A DNA stretch of 64,000 nt from Colwellia sp. GTDB taxonomy: Bacteria; Pseudomonadota; Gammaproteobacteria; Enterobacterales; Alteromonadaceae. A program made the translations under genes and the position numbers. Position 1 is the first letter of the stretch; each line of letters opens with the position of its first letter. The stretch spans positions 1,178,001-1,242,000 of the forward strand of contig NZ_JABSPA010000002.1 of assembly GCF_013214175.1 (NCBI RefSeq). The letters run 5' to 3'. The notes beneath the pieces are model-generated. The model was not told where the DNA came from and searched no databases. It saw only the letters and a program-made list of their open reading frames with translations. Positions 30,930 through 39,146 of the stretch are shown here, piece after piece.

Positions 30930-32534
30930 TTGACACTCTCATTAACAGATTATATTGGCGCCTTTAGCCAAAGTGAAAATTTAGCTGCCGTTGCCGGTAT
31001 TGGGCGCGGTATAGAGCGAGAAGCATTGCGCATATTGCCAGAAGGTAAATTATCTGAGCATAGTCATTATCATCAGCTGGGTTCAGCGCTGACCCATGGA
31101 CAGATAACTACCGATTATTCAGAGACTTTGCTTGAATTCATTACCCCGGTAAGTTATTCACCAGAGCAAGCTATTGCCCAATTACAAGACATTCAAAAGT
31201 ACACCTTTGAGAATATTGAAGGAGAACTGTTGTGGCCGATGAGTATGCCTTGTTTTGTTAATGATGCTGAAAAGATACCGCTTGCTCAGTATGGTAGTTC
31301 TAATATTGGTAAAATGAAGACGGTTTATCGTCAAGGGCTGAAAAATCGTTATGGCTCTATGATGCAAGTCATCTCAGGAATTCATTTTAACTTTTCATTT
31401 TCGCAAGATTTTTGGCAAGTACAACATAAGCTACATGAGACTGCAAAAATAGAGTCATCAGGTGAGCAGTCGTTACCGCTAGGTGACTTCATTTCTGAAC
31501 GCTATTTTTCTATCTTAAGAAATTATAAACGTTTTTGTTGGTTGATCCCCTATTTATACGGTAGCTCTCCGGCGATCTGTGGCTCTTTCTTACAAGGTAT
31601 AGAACATAAGTTACCTTTTAAAAAATCACCTTTTGGCGCGCTTTACCTTGAGCATGCTACTTCTTTACGCATGAGTGATTTAGGTTATACCAGCTCTGAG
31701 CAATCAACCTTGAAAATCTGTTACAACAACTTGGCAGATTATGTTGATGGTGTACAACAAGCGATAAAACTAAAATCTAAAGACTTTGCAGGCATTGGTG
31801 TCAAGGTTAACGGCCAATACCAACAACTGAACGACAATGTACTACAAATTGAAAATGAGCTGTATGCACCTATTCGTCCTAAACGAGTGGCTAAATCTGG
31901 AGAAAAGCCCTCTGTTGCGTTAGGAGAGCGTGGAGTAGAATACATTGAGGTGAGAGCTCTTGATGTTAATCCTTTTTCAGATACCGGTATTAGCATCGAA
32001 CAAGTTCACTTTTTAGATATATTCCTTACCTTTTGCGCTTTTGTCGACAATAAAGAGTTTGATTGCGCGGCACAAAAAATTCATGACTCGAATATGAATG
32101 AGGTAGTGTTACGTGGTAGAGACCCTGAGTTATTATTGTCTGATAGCAATAACCTAGGTGAAGTTAAACTTAAATCGGTTACTACTTGGGGTAATGAGAT
32201 ATTTGAGCAGCTGCAACTTGTGGCTGAGCTGTTAGATAAGGCTTACCAAACCAGTAATTACAGTGCCGCTATTGTTCGTGAGCAAGCTAAAATTAATGAT
32301 GCTAGTTTAACGCCTTCGGCGCAGCTAATATTGGCTATTCAAAAGCAGAGTTTATCAAGCTATGCTTTAGAGAAAGCCAGTCAATATCAACAACAGGCGA
32401 AAGCTCGCGATTACCAGTTTTATAACCAAGCCTTCTTTGACGAAAGTGTGCCGGCTTCTCATCAAGCGCAAGCTGAAATTGAAGCAGGTGATGTACTAGA
32501 TTTCGATGAGTTTTTATCTGACTATTTCGCTTAA
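30930..32534 (+). CDS. gshA: Glutamate-cysteine ligase
   Basis: First enzyme of glutathione synthesis, joining glutamate and cysteine with ATP. It is 534 residues and of the proteobacterial GshA type: 'GIGRGIEREALRI' near residues 22-34, 'TDYSETLLEFITP' near 60-72, 'SGIHFNFSF' near 147-155, 'YIEVRALDVNPF' near 335-346. The start codon is TTG at 30930, preceded by ATAGGAA at good spacing. The next elements downstream are a minus-strand terminator and the small-RNA-like array, so no operon partner. No gshB is in the window. Confidence 0.93.
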   Translation: MTLSLTDYIGAFSQSENLAAVAGIGRGIEREALRILPEGKLSEHSHYHQLGSALTHGQITTDYSETLLEFITPVSYSPEQAIAQLQDIQKYTFENIEGELLWPMSMPCFVNDAEKIPLAQYGSSNIGKMKTVYRQGLKNRYGSMMQVISGIHFNFSFSQDFWQVQHKLHETAKIESSGEQSLPLGDFISERYFSILRNYKRFCWLIPYLYGSSPAICGSFLQGIEHKLPFKKSPFGALYLEHATSLRMSDLGYTSSEQSTLKICYNNLADYVDGVQQAIKLKSKDFAGIGVKVNGQYQQLNDNVLQIENELYAPIRPKRVAKSGEKPSVALGERGVEYIEVRALDVNPFSDTGISIEQVHFLDIFLTFCAFVDNKEFDCAAQKIHDSNMNEVVLRGRDPELLLSDSNNLGEVKLKSVTTWGNEIFEQLQLVAELLDKAYQTSNYSAAIVREQAKINDASLTPSAQLILAIQKQSLSSYALEKASQYQQQAKARDYQFYNQAFFDESVPASHQAQAEIEAGDVLDFDEFLSDYFA

Positions 32535-32586
32535 AACTAGGTAGGACTGAGTGAATTCTTAATAGATAAACCAGTAGGATAGAGAT

Positions 32587-32612
32587 AAAAAAAGCGCGTC
32601 AAGTTGACGCGC
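32587..32612 (-). terminator. Minus-strand intrinsic terminator facing gshA
   Basis: Stem GCGCGTCAA (32594-32602) with TTGACGCGC (32604-32612), preceded on the plus strand by seven As. Read on the minus strand this is a GC-rich hairpin followed by seven Ts. It would stop transcripts coming from the array region before they run antisense into gshA. Confidence 0.75.
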
Positions 32613-32985
32613 CGGTTATCTAAGCAAACAATACTTAAATTAAATGAAAGCAATCCAGGGAAGAATGTTTCAATAGTTAAGACGTCGTATCAAACGAGAA
32701 GTTCACTTTATTTAAAAATTATTTATATTCATTAAGTTCATCCTGATAAAAACTGCCATAGTTTAATTCATTACCTAGAGCGCAGTAGACTACCATTTCC
32801 CCTTTTAGAACGCCCTGAAGCTTGTTTTAGCGATGAAAATGGCTAAAGCGAATACCTTACAAGTGATAGTGGAATAATAAGGCTGTTACGCTTACATGGT
32901 CTGTTATTAAACCTTATACCCATTCCGTTAAATTATTACCCACTTTTGCGGGGTAAAATACGCCAACGCGGCGTTGCTCTCAATC

Positions 32986-33066
32986 AAGCACCTAACTAAA
33001 ACTAAAAGGCGCGGTAAAAGCATGAGACATCACTAATAAGAGGCGGAATAACATAGCTGTTATTCG
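32986..33066 (-). ncRNA. Array unit 1 (type A), degenerate small-RNA-like unit
   Basis: Type A core on the minus strand: GAATAACA-GCTA-TGTTATTC hairpin, then a shared single-stranded stretch containing ATTAGTGATG and CATGCTTTTACC, then a decayed terminator (GCGCCT against AGGTGC, no T run). Most likely a dead or processed copy. Confidence 0.45.
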
Positions 33067-33094
33067 GTACATTTTCAGTTATTGAATTCTAGAC

Positions 33095-33203
33095 AAAAAA
33101 AAGCGCCTAACTAAAACTAGAAGGCGCGTAAAACATGAAACACTAAGGGAATAACATAACTGTTTAGTAAGAGTGCCACTTTTATGTTTAGTTCACATTA
33201 TTT
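33095..33203 (-). ncRNA. Array unit 2 (type B), candidate small RNA
   Basis: Minus-strand unit ending in a strong terminator: GCGCCT/AGGCGC stem (33103-33127) followed by eight Ts (33102-33095). Core ACTCTTACTAAACAGTTATG then TTATTCCCTTAGTG. Its sequence, including about 40 bp upstream (GTGAACTAAAC region), is nearly identical to unit 6, which suggests that a promoter is included in the conserved block. Confidence 0.6.
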
Positions 33204-33244
33204 CTAATTAAACATTAAAACTCACGATTTAATTTAGGGAAACC

Positions 33245-33297
33245 CGTAAAGCATGAGACATCACTAATAAGAGGCGGAATAACATCATGGTTATTCT
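33245..33297 (-). ncRNA. Array unit 3 (type A), lacking its own terminator
   Basis: Core identical to unit 1 over about 45 nt (GCATGAGACATCACTAATAA on the plus strand), with a GAATAAC/GTTATTC hairpin. At its 3' side only a weak GGGAAACCC remains, with no T run. Confidence 0.45.
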
Positions 33298-33315
33298 ATT
33301 CGCTGAATCGCAGAC

Positions 33316-33399
33316 AAAAAAAGTGCCTAACTAAAACTATAAGGCGCGGTAAAAGCATGAGGCGTCACTAATGAGGTCGGAATAACATAGTTGTTATTC
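33316..33399 (-). ncRNA. Array unit 4 (type A), candidate small RNA
   Basis: Minus-strand GAATAACA-ACTA-TGTTATTC hairpin, variable middle, then a GCGCCT/AGGCAC stem with one mismatch (33323-33347) and seven Ts (33322-33316). A TAGAAT overlaps the 5' hairpin, in a context (ATTCAGC..) shared with unit 3. Confidence 0.5.
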
Positions 33400-33418
33400 T
33401 ACTTGCTGAATGTCAGGT

Positions 33419-33511
33419 AAAAAAAGCGCTCAACAGTCTTTTAAAGGAACGAGAGAGCGTGTAAAAGCATGAAACGGTACTAATGATGGCGGAATAACAG
33501 TGTTGTTATAG
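33419..33511 (-). ncRNA. Array unit 5 (type A variant), candidate small RNA
   Basis: Divergent type A core (GGCGGAATAACA on the plus strand) with a 5' hairpin of ATAACA/TGTTAT type. The terminator is ACGCTC/GAGCGC (33426-33460, one G-U) with a longer, different loop, then seven Ts (33425-33419). Stem bases differ from units 2 and 6 while pairing is kept. Confidence 0.5.
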
Positions 33512-33530
33512 TTATCTCTAAATCCTAGGC

Positions 33531-33637
33531 AAAAAAAAGCGCTTAACTATAAAAGTAAGCGCGTAAAACATGAAACACTAAGGGAATAACATAACTGTTT
33601 AGTAAGAGTACCGCTTTAAGGTTTAGTTCAAATTATT
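33531..33637 (-). ncRNA. Array unit 6 (type B), candidate small RNA
   Basis: First unit in transcription order. Core as in unit 2 (ACTCTTACTAAACAGTTATG), terminator GCGCTTA/TAAGCGC (33539-33562) followed by eight Ts. Compared with unit 2 the stem has changed on both sides (GCGCCT/AGGCGC to GCGCTTA/TAAGCGC), i.e. compensatory change. Confidence 0.6.
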
Positions 33638-33759
33638 TTTATTTATTATTAAATAATTTTATCGGTTAACTTAAAGATGATAAATTTACTCGCAATAACT
33701 GCCATTGGTTAAGTGTTTCTGGCATTATCAAGGTAGATTTAAATAACTGTTATTTGTAT

Positions 33760-34380
33760 ATGCCTTCATGTAAAAAGACCTTAATAACTGCTGCAAGTGT
33801 TTTATTGCTGGTAAGTTGTGCAACACCACCTCCTAAAAACCCTGAAAATATTTGTGAAATATTTCGCGAACACCGTGATTGGTACTTTGCCGCTAAAGAT
33901 GTTCGTGAGCGCTGGGGTGTGCCTATACATGTGCCTATGAGTATGATGTATCAAGAAAGCTCTTTTCGTCATAATGCCATCCCACCAAGAGATTACCTCT
34001 TTGGTTTTATTCCTTGGGGTAGGGTGAGCAGCGCATATGGCTATGCTCAAGCTAAAACCATGACTTGGAAAGACTACGTGCGGGAAACAGGCAATTCAGG
34101 TGCTGATCGCGATGACTTTGATGATGCCATTGATTTTATGGGCTGGTTTATCTTTAAAACCCAAAAAGTGAATGGTGTCTCCAAATGGGACGCATATAAC
34201 CAATACCTAAATTACCACGAAGGCTGGGGTGGCTTTAAGCAGAAAAGCTATAAGAAAAAGCCTTGGTTAGTTAAGGTGTCGCGTAAAGTGGATAACCGAG
34301 CTAGGCGTTATAGTAGTCAATTAAAGAGCTGTGAAAAAGATCTCGATCATGGTTGGTTATGGCGATTATTCTTTGGCTAA
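33760..34380 (+). CDS. SLT-type transglycosylase-like lipoprotein
   Basis: Lipoprotein of about 206 residues: signal 'TLITAASVLLLVSC' with the lipobox Cys near residue 20, then a lysozyme-like domain. The catalytic glutamate is likely in 'MMYQESSFRHNA' (near residue 66), and 'SSAYGYAQAKTMTWKDY' and 'YLNYHEGWGGF' match SLT transglycosylase motifs. It probably cleaves or remodels peptidoglycan from the outer membrane's inner face. The ATG at 33760 is preferred; a TTG two codons upstream (33754) is possible. It is divergent from the small-RNA-like array. Confidence 0.8.
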   Translation: MPSCKKTLITAASVLLLVSCATPPPKNPENICEIFREHRDWYFAAKDVRERWGVPIHVPMSMMYQESSFRHNAIPPRDYLFGFIPWGRVSSAYGYAQAKTMTWKDYVRETGNSGADRDDFDDAIDFMGWFIFKTQKVNGVSKWDAYNQYLNYHEGWGGFKQKSYKKKPWLVKVSRKVDNRARRYSSQLKSCEKDLDHGWLWRLFFG

Positions 34381-34716
34381 AGTAAATCATTGCATATTAG
34401 TTATGCAGGCTAATTTTTACCAGCTTAGATCTAGTAATGATCATAAACACAGTGCCATAAAGATTGTCATTTTCTTCTTTTTACAACGAAAAAGCGCTAA
34501 GGCTAGCTGTGATAATAGCTTCAGCAATAGCTAGCGTTTTAAGAAGAAAAATAGAAAATAAAGACTGTTTTTTTGTTAAATAGTTGTTGATATAACAAAG
34601 TGCTGCTACTGATAGGGTTGGCTATTGTTATCCACAGAAATTGTGGAAAGCTGAATGAGGTTATTCGAAAGCCCTATTCTGTGGATAACTTTGTGGTTAA
34701 CTTTGTTACTGTTTAA
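34381..34716. other. Intergenic region between the SLT gene and the CorC-type gene
   Basis: Convergent intergenic region with no ORF of interest. It holds a loose hairpin around 34490-34545 (arms AGCGCTaaGGCTAGCT and AGCTAGCGTTTT) that may serve as terminator, and the paired DnaA boxes listed separately. Confidence 0.5.
34628..34688. promoter_or_regulatory. Two perfect DnaA boxes in inverted orientation
   Basis: TTATCCACA at 34628-34636 and its exact complement TGTGGATAA at 34680-34688, 43 bp apart. An inner CCACA/TGTGG small hairpin and a further TTTGTGGTTAA follow. Both boxes match the E. coli consensus exactly. The neighbourhood lacks dnaA, gidA or other origin genes, so a DnaA-titration or regulatory site is more plausible than an origin. 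Confidence 0.5.
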
Positions 34717-36003
34717 TTATTCGTCTTCGGGGTTATCATCAATAAAATGCTCAGGCATTACCCGTACTGTTTTTATCATATTGCCTGCCACATCAATGAT
34801 TTCTACAGGGTAGCCTGAAATTCGCAAACTAATATTACTCTGTGGAATCTCTTCTAAGTATTCGATAATCAAGCCATTAAGAGTTTTAGGTCCATCTGTG
34901 GGCAATTGCCATGACATCTCTTTATTAATATCACGAATACTGGCACTAGCATCGACTAAATAGCTGCCATCTGGCTGCAAGGTAACTTCATCACTGGTGG
35001 GTGGCGTCATGGTGGTGGTGAAATCACCAACAATTTCTTCAAGAATATCTTCCAAAGTAACTAAGCCCTGGATATCACCGTATTCATCAACCACTAAGCC
35101 CAAGCGTTCTTTAGCATGCTGAAACTTTAATAGCTGAATATTTAATGGTGTGCCTTCAGGAATAAAATATAATTCACGAACCGCTCTAAGTAATGTCGCC
35201 TTAGTAAATTGGTTTTTGGATAGAAGCTTTAATGCGTCTCTGGCATGTATATAACCGACAACATCATCTATGCTATCGCGATAAAGCAGCACTCGAGTAT
35301 GGTTTGATTGAGTAAGTTGCTTCTGTATTTTTTTCCAATCATCGTTAACATCTATACCTACTAATTCATTGCGGGGAATCATGATGTCTTCAACCGAGAC
35401 CTTTTCTAAATCTAAAATGCTTACTAGCATAGCTTGGTCGCGCTGATGCAATAGCGCACCTGATTCGTTTACTACCGTTCTTAATTCCTCACTACTAAGA
35501 CTATGTTGCTCTCTTTGTTCAGCATTAATACCTAAAAGCATCAAGAAACTATTGGTTATCCAGTTGACCACGACCACTAGAGGGAAGAGTAGTTTAAGTA
35601 ATAAGCTTAAAATTATTGAGCTCGGGAAGGCCACTTTTTCCGGGTACAGCGCTGCGAGAGTCTTAGGGGTGACTTCAGCAAAAATTAGGATGACTAAGGT
35701 TAATACTACGGTGGCAATCAAAATTCCCATGTCACCAAATAAGCGTAAACCTATTACCGTGGCAATAGCCGAGGCTGCGATATTAACCAGGTTATTACCA
35801 ATAAGAATTAAACCAATAAGGCGGTCAGGGCGAGCAAGTAATTTACTGACTCGCTTAGCACCTTTGTGCTTTTGTTTTTCGAGGTGACGTAATCGATATC
35901 TATTCAATGACATCATGCCGGTTTCAGAGCCTGAAAAATAGGCAGATAAAACGATTAAGATGCCAAGAATGGTAAAGAGCATCTGGGTGGATATACTGTC
36001 CAA
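34717..36003 (-). CDS. CNNM/CorC-HlyC family protein (YfjD-like)
   Basis: Inner-membrane protein of 428 residues. The DUF21 (CNNM) transmembrane domain spans about 1-190 with 'SAYFSGSETGMMSLNRYRL' (GSETG motif near residue 27). Two CBS domains (about 205-330) include 'IMIPRNELVGID', 'YRDSIDDVVGYIHARD' and 'VVDEYGDIQGLVTLEDILEEIVG'. The C-terminal CorC/HlyC-associated domain is about 345-425. Family members are implicated in magnesium/cobalt efflux or tolerance. The order ffh-ypjD-yfjD with ffh divergent matches E. coli. It is probably cotranscribed with the ypjD homologue 113 bp upstream. Confidence 0.88.
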   Translation of the reverse strand: MDSISTQMLFTILGILIVLSAYFSGSETGMMSLNRYRLRHLEKQKHKGAKRVSKLLARPDRLIGLILIGNNLVNIAASAIATVIGLRLFGDMGILIATVVLTLVILIFAEVTPKTLAALYPEKVAFPSSIILSLLLKLLFPLVVVVNWITNSFLMLLGINAEQREQHSLSSEELRTVVNESGALLHQRDQAMLVSILDLEKVSVEDIMIPRNELVGIDVNDDWKKIQKQLTQSNHTRVLLYRDSIDDVVGYIHARDALKLLSKNQFTKATLLRAVRELYFIPEGTPLNIQLLKFQHAKERLGLVVDEYGDIQGLVTLEDILEEIVGDFTTTMTPPTSDEVTLQPDGSYLVDASASIRDINKEMSWQLPTDGPKTLNGLIIEYLEEIPQSNISLRISGYPVEIIDVAGNMIKTVRVMPEHFIDDNPEDE

Positions 36004-36116
36004 AAAGGGAATTTCCTTTAGCTAAAGTAAAAGTTAAAAATTAAAATAATGATGTAACACTGCTAGCTTATACCAGCAGTGTCATTGCGACAAGGGCAGG
36101 GAGAAATAGTGGTTAT

Positions 36117-36914
36117 TTATAAAATGAATTCTTTAACCAAGCGGCTACCAAAGTAAGCTAATGTCAGTAAGCCACTGGCACTGATCATTAATACCAAGAC
36201 TCGGTGACCACGCCAACCTTTTTCAAAGTGTCCCCAAAGAATAAGGCAATAAATAGCAAAAGCTAGCAGTGATAGTACAGTTTTATGAGCATTTTCTTTC
36301 GCCAGAAAGTTATCAAGGAAAGCAAAGCCAATAACTTCACTAACAAATAGAATGGCTGTACCTACGGTTAAGATACTAAAAAGTTGCTTCTCTACTTGCA
36401 TAAGTGGTGGTAAATGAGCGACAGCGGTCAAGTTTTTATTTTTTAGTTTTAAGTTGATATAAGTGACTTGGAAGGCAAATAAGGTCGCAATAATGAGAAT
36501 GCAATAAGCAATTAAGGCAAAACTGATATGGCTCAATAAAATGACTTTCTCTACCACCAAGGGAATGGAGTCAATGGGCGGAAGAAAGATGATGACTAAT
36601 TGCCATAAGCCGGTAAAACCATAGACCACGGGTAGCAATAAATTGACTTTAAAGCGCAGCGCCACCAGAGTAATCACCATTGTGATAACTAAGCTGACTA
36701 AGGAAATCACATTGGGTAAGTTAAAGTTGATACTGTTTTGGGAGAAGAATAATAAGGCATCATTAAAGCCATGTACCGTGATAGCAGCAGTAGCTAAACT
36801 TAATACTAAAGTGATATTCGGTCCTTTAGGATGAAATAATCGTGTAACGATTGCTAACGTAGCAAGTATATAAAGCACAAAAGCTAAACTTGAACCTATA
36901 ACCAAAAAATCCAC
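36117..36914 (-). CDS. ypjD: YpjD-like inner membrane protein, CcsA/cytochrome c assembly family
   Basis: Polytopic protein of 265 residues with about eight membrane segments, a member of the CcsA-like cytochrome c assembly family (E. coli YpjD/CorE). 'LLSHISFALIAYCILIIATLFA' near residues 125-146 and 'HKTVLSLLAFAIYCLILWGHFEKGWRG' near 210-236 (in parts) contain the conserved histidines; these could bind haem, though no WWD signature is seen. E. coli YpjD is linked to magnesium/cobalt handling rather than cytochrome assembly. GTG start with AGGGG upstream. Divergent from ffh. Confidence 0.83.
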   Translation of the reverse strand: MDFLVIGSSLAFVLYILATLAIVTRLFHPKGPNITLVLSLATAAITVHGFNDALLFFSQNSINFNLPNVISLVSLVITMVITLVALRFKVNLLLPVVYGFTGLWQLVIIFLPPIDSIPLVVEKVILLSHISFALIAYCILIIATLFAFQVTYINLKLKNKNLTAVAHLPPLMQVEKQLFSILTVGTAILFVSEVIGFAFLDNFLAKENAHKTVLSLLAFAIYCLILWGHFEKGWRGHRVLVLMISASGLLTLAYFGSRLVKEFIL

Positions 36915-37169
36915 TAATTAACCCCTAAAACAACGGAACATATCCATTAAAAAATTGATTCTATCAGATAAAATCTCCTGCGCCATGTGATTCGTGCAAA
37001 GTATTGACTTAAATTAAAGAAAACCAAAGGTTATTTTATTCACAAGCTACTCAGTACTTTAATTGAGAATAGCGAATGAATCTTGTGCACTAAAGTATTT
37101 ATAATTCACTTTTATCAGCACTAAATGACATGCGGGACTATCTGCTGTCGCATCTTAGGGATATTTGGG

Positions 37170-37175
37170 TATAAT
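37170..37175 (+). promoter_or_regulatory. -10 element of a probable ffh promoter
   Basis: Consensus TATAAT at 37170-37175, 43 nt before the ffh ATG, with only a weak -35 (GTCGCA) 17 bp upstream. The divergent ypjD gene leaves about 300 bp of intergenic DNA here, with nothing else recognisable. Confidence 0.4.
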
Positions 37176-37217
37176 AGCAGCATTAACCTCACCTATATTT
37201 CGCTGTTAGAGTATTTC

Positions 37218-38606
37218 ATGTTTGACAATCTTTCCGATCGCTTAAGTAAAACGCTTAAAAACATTAGTGGCCGTGGCCGTTTAACCGAAGACAATATTAA
37301 AGATACCCTACGTGAAGTACGTATGGCATTACTTGAAGCCGATGTCGCTTTGCCCGTTATTCGTGAATTTATTGCTAAAGTAAAAGAGCAAGCGGTTGGT
37401 ACCGATGTTTCTAAAAGTCTCTCCCCAGGTCAAGTTTTTGTCAAAATTGTACAGAAAGAACTTGAATCAGCCATGGGTGAAGTCAACGAAGGCCTTGATT
37501 TAAAAGCGGCGCCACCAGCTATCGTATTAATGGCTGGTTTACAAGGTGCGGGTAAAACCACTTCTGTTGCTAAGTTGGCAAAGTTTTTAACCGAACGTGA
37601 AAAGAAAAAAGTATTAGTTGTCAGTGTCGATGTCTATCGTCCAGCAGCGATAAAACAGCTGGAAACCTTAGCCGATGAAATTAATGTTGGTTTTTTCCCA
37701 AGTGATATCTCGCAAAAACCCATTGATATCGCTACTGCCGCTATTGATCATGCGAAGAAAAACTTCTTCGATGTCTTAATTGTTGATACTGCCGGCCGTT
37801 TACATATCGATACAGCCATGATGGCCGAGATTCAGCAACTTCATGCCGCTATCAACCCAGTAGAAACTCTTTTCACTGTTGATGCCATGACTGGTCAAGA
37901 TGCAGCGAATACTGCAAAGGCCTTCAATGATGCCTTACCATTAACCGGTATTATCTTAACCAAGACCGATGGTGATGCTCGCGGTGGTGCAGCGCTCTCT
38001 ATTCGTCATATTACCGGTAAGCCAATCAAGTTTATGGGTGTCGGTGAAAAAATTGAAGCGCTAGAGCCATTCCATCCAGATCGTATTGCCTCACGTATCT
38101 TGGGTATGGGTGACGTACTTTCGCTTGTTGAAGAGATAGAGCAAAAAGTTGATAGAAAACAAGCTGAGAAATTAGCTAAAAAAGTTAAAAGTGGTAAAGG
38201 TTTTAGTTTAGAAGACTTTCGTGACCAGCTTGTGCAAATGAAAAGCATGGGCGGCATGATGGGCATGATGGATAAACTGCCGGGTATGGGCAATATGTCT
38301 GATAAAATCAAAGATCAGATGGATGATAAAATCACCGTGCGTATGGAAGCCATTATTAATTCAATGACTCCGGGCGAACGTGAACGTCCTGATATTATCA
38401 AAGGTTCTCGCAAGCGTCGTATTGCTGCCGGCTCTGGTACTCAGATCCAAGATGTTAATAAAATGCTCAAGCAATTTGCTCAAATGCAAAAAATGATGAA
38501 GAAAATGTCAGGTAAAGGCGGCATGAAGAAAATGATGCGCAGCATGCAAGGCATGATGCCACCAGGTGGTGGAATGGGCGGTGGCGGCGGTATGTTTGGC
38601 CGTTAA
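37218..38606 (+). CDS. ffh: Signal recognition particle protein Ffh
   Basis: GTPase and signal-sequence-binding subunit of the signal recognition particle, targeting membrane proteins to FtsY/SecYEG. From the ATG at 37218 it is 462 residues. The N domain starts MFDNLSDRLSKTLKNISG. The G domain has GLQGAGKTTSVAKLA (about residue 106), 'DVYRPAAIKQL', DTAGRLHID (about 190) and 'TKTDGDARGGAALS'. The methionine-rich M domain ends 'GMMPPGGGMGGGGGMFGR'. The same frame is open upstream to an ATG at 37125, but that leader overlaps the promoter and is not conserved. A terminator follows. Confidence 0.96.
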   Translation: MFDNLSDRLSKTLKNISGRGRLTEDNIKDTLREVRMALLEADVALPVIREFIAKVKEQAVGTDVSKSLSPGQVFVKIVQKELESAMGEVNEGLDLKAAPPAIVLMAGLQGAGKTTSVAKLAKFLTEREKKKVLVVSVDVYRPAAIKQLETLADEINVGFFPSDISQKPIDIATAAIDHAKKNFFDVLIVDTAGRLHIDTAMMAEIQQLHAAINPVETLFTVDAMTGQDAANTAKAFNDALPLTGIILTKTDGDARGGAALSIRHITGKPIKFMGVGEKIEALEPFHPDRIASRILGMGDVLSLVEEIEQKVDRKQAEKLAKKVKSGKGFSLEDFRDQLVQMKSMGGMMGMMDKLPGMGNMSDKIKDQMDDKITVRMEAIINSMTPGERERPDIIKGSRKRRIAAGSGTQIQDVNKMLKQFAQMQKMMKKMSGKGGMKKMMRSMQGMMPPGGGMGGGGGMFGR

Positions 38607-38650
38607 TCCTCACTTTGCTAATAGTAAGCTAAATACTTATCTATTCTAAT

Positions 38651-38675
38651 AAAGGTCGCATTCGCGGCCTTTTTT
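38651..38675 (+). terminator. Intrinsic terminator after ffh
   Basis: AAAGGTCGC (38651-38659) pairs with GCGGCCTTT (38664-38672), one G-U pair, ATTC loop, followed by Ts. Confidence 0.8.
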
Positions 38676-38834
38676 ATTTTCAGCAATAAAAAAATGTAAA
38701 ATATAACAGATAAGAAAGCAGTAAATTTAAGTTACATCAAATGCTGTTAGCCAATGCAGTTATAAGTAAACTACAATGATCATCATGCCAAGTATGATGC
38801 ACTATGAAGACAGTACGCTATCGGCGATATGAAC

Positions 38835-38917
38835 GGCCGTTAATCCTCACTTTCCTAATATTAAGCTTAATACTTATCTATTCTAATAAGGTCACATTCG
38901 CGGCCTTTTCTATTTTA
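38835..38917 (+). repeat. Degenerate second copy of the ffh 3' end and terminator
   Basis: Starting at GGCCGTTAATCCTCACTTT, about 83 bp repeat the ffh stop codon region and terminator (38598-38680) with roughly 10% changes. The copy of the terminator hairpin is mismatched, and no open frame leads into it. About 150 bp of unrelated AT-rich DNA separate the copies. Confidence 0.8.
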
Positions 38918-39146
38918 TCTCGATTAAGTTTATCGCTTCACTTGCCTATATTGGTAATTTGTTGCTATAAATCAATAAAGGTAACATTAACTTACATCTT
39001 TATGAGATTTATTCGCATTTGTGTTTAACTTTGTGTATTATGCGGGCAATTAAAATAATACAAAATAGCTCTAGTCTACATGTTATCACTCAGTATTTAA
39101 CATTGAGCTAACATTTTTGGCACTAATGAGCTCAATTGGAGTAGTA

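Noticed and set aside
32986-33637. CRISPR array
   Set aside because: Units are of unequal length, diverge from one another, contain terminator hairpins with T runs, and have no constant repeat with unique spacers and no cas genes nearby.
34628-34688. Chromosomal replication origin
   Set aside because: Only two DnaA boxes, no AT-rich unwinding repeats and no dnaA, mnmG or parAB genes around.
35552-35887. Plus-strand ORF inside the CorC-type gene
   Set aside because: Shadow of the membrane-domain coding sequence; composition mirrors its codons and no family is recognisable.
37125-37217. N-terminal extension of Ffh from an upstream ATG
   Set aside because: The extension overlaps the TATAAT promoter element, has no Shine-Dalgarno and is foreign to the Ffh family, which starts MFDNLSDRL.
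39020-39146. Fur box upstream of the DUF4856 gene
   Set aside because: AT-rich stretches are present, but no 19-bp GATAAT-type dyad could be aligned convincingly, so iron control remains inferred from gene content only.
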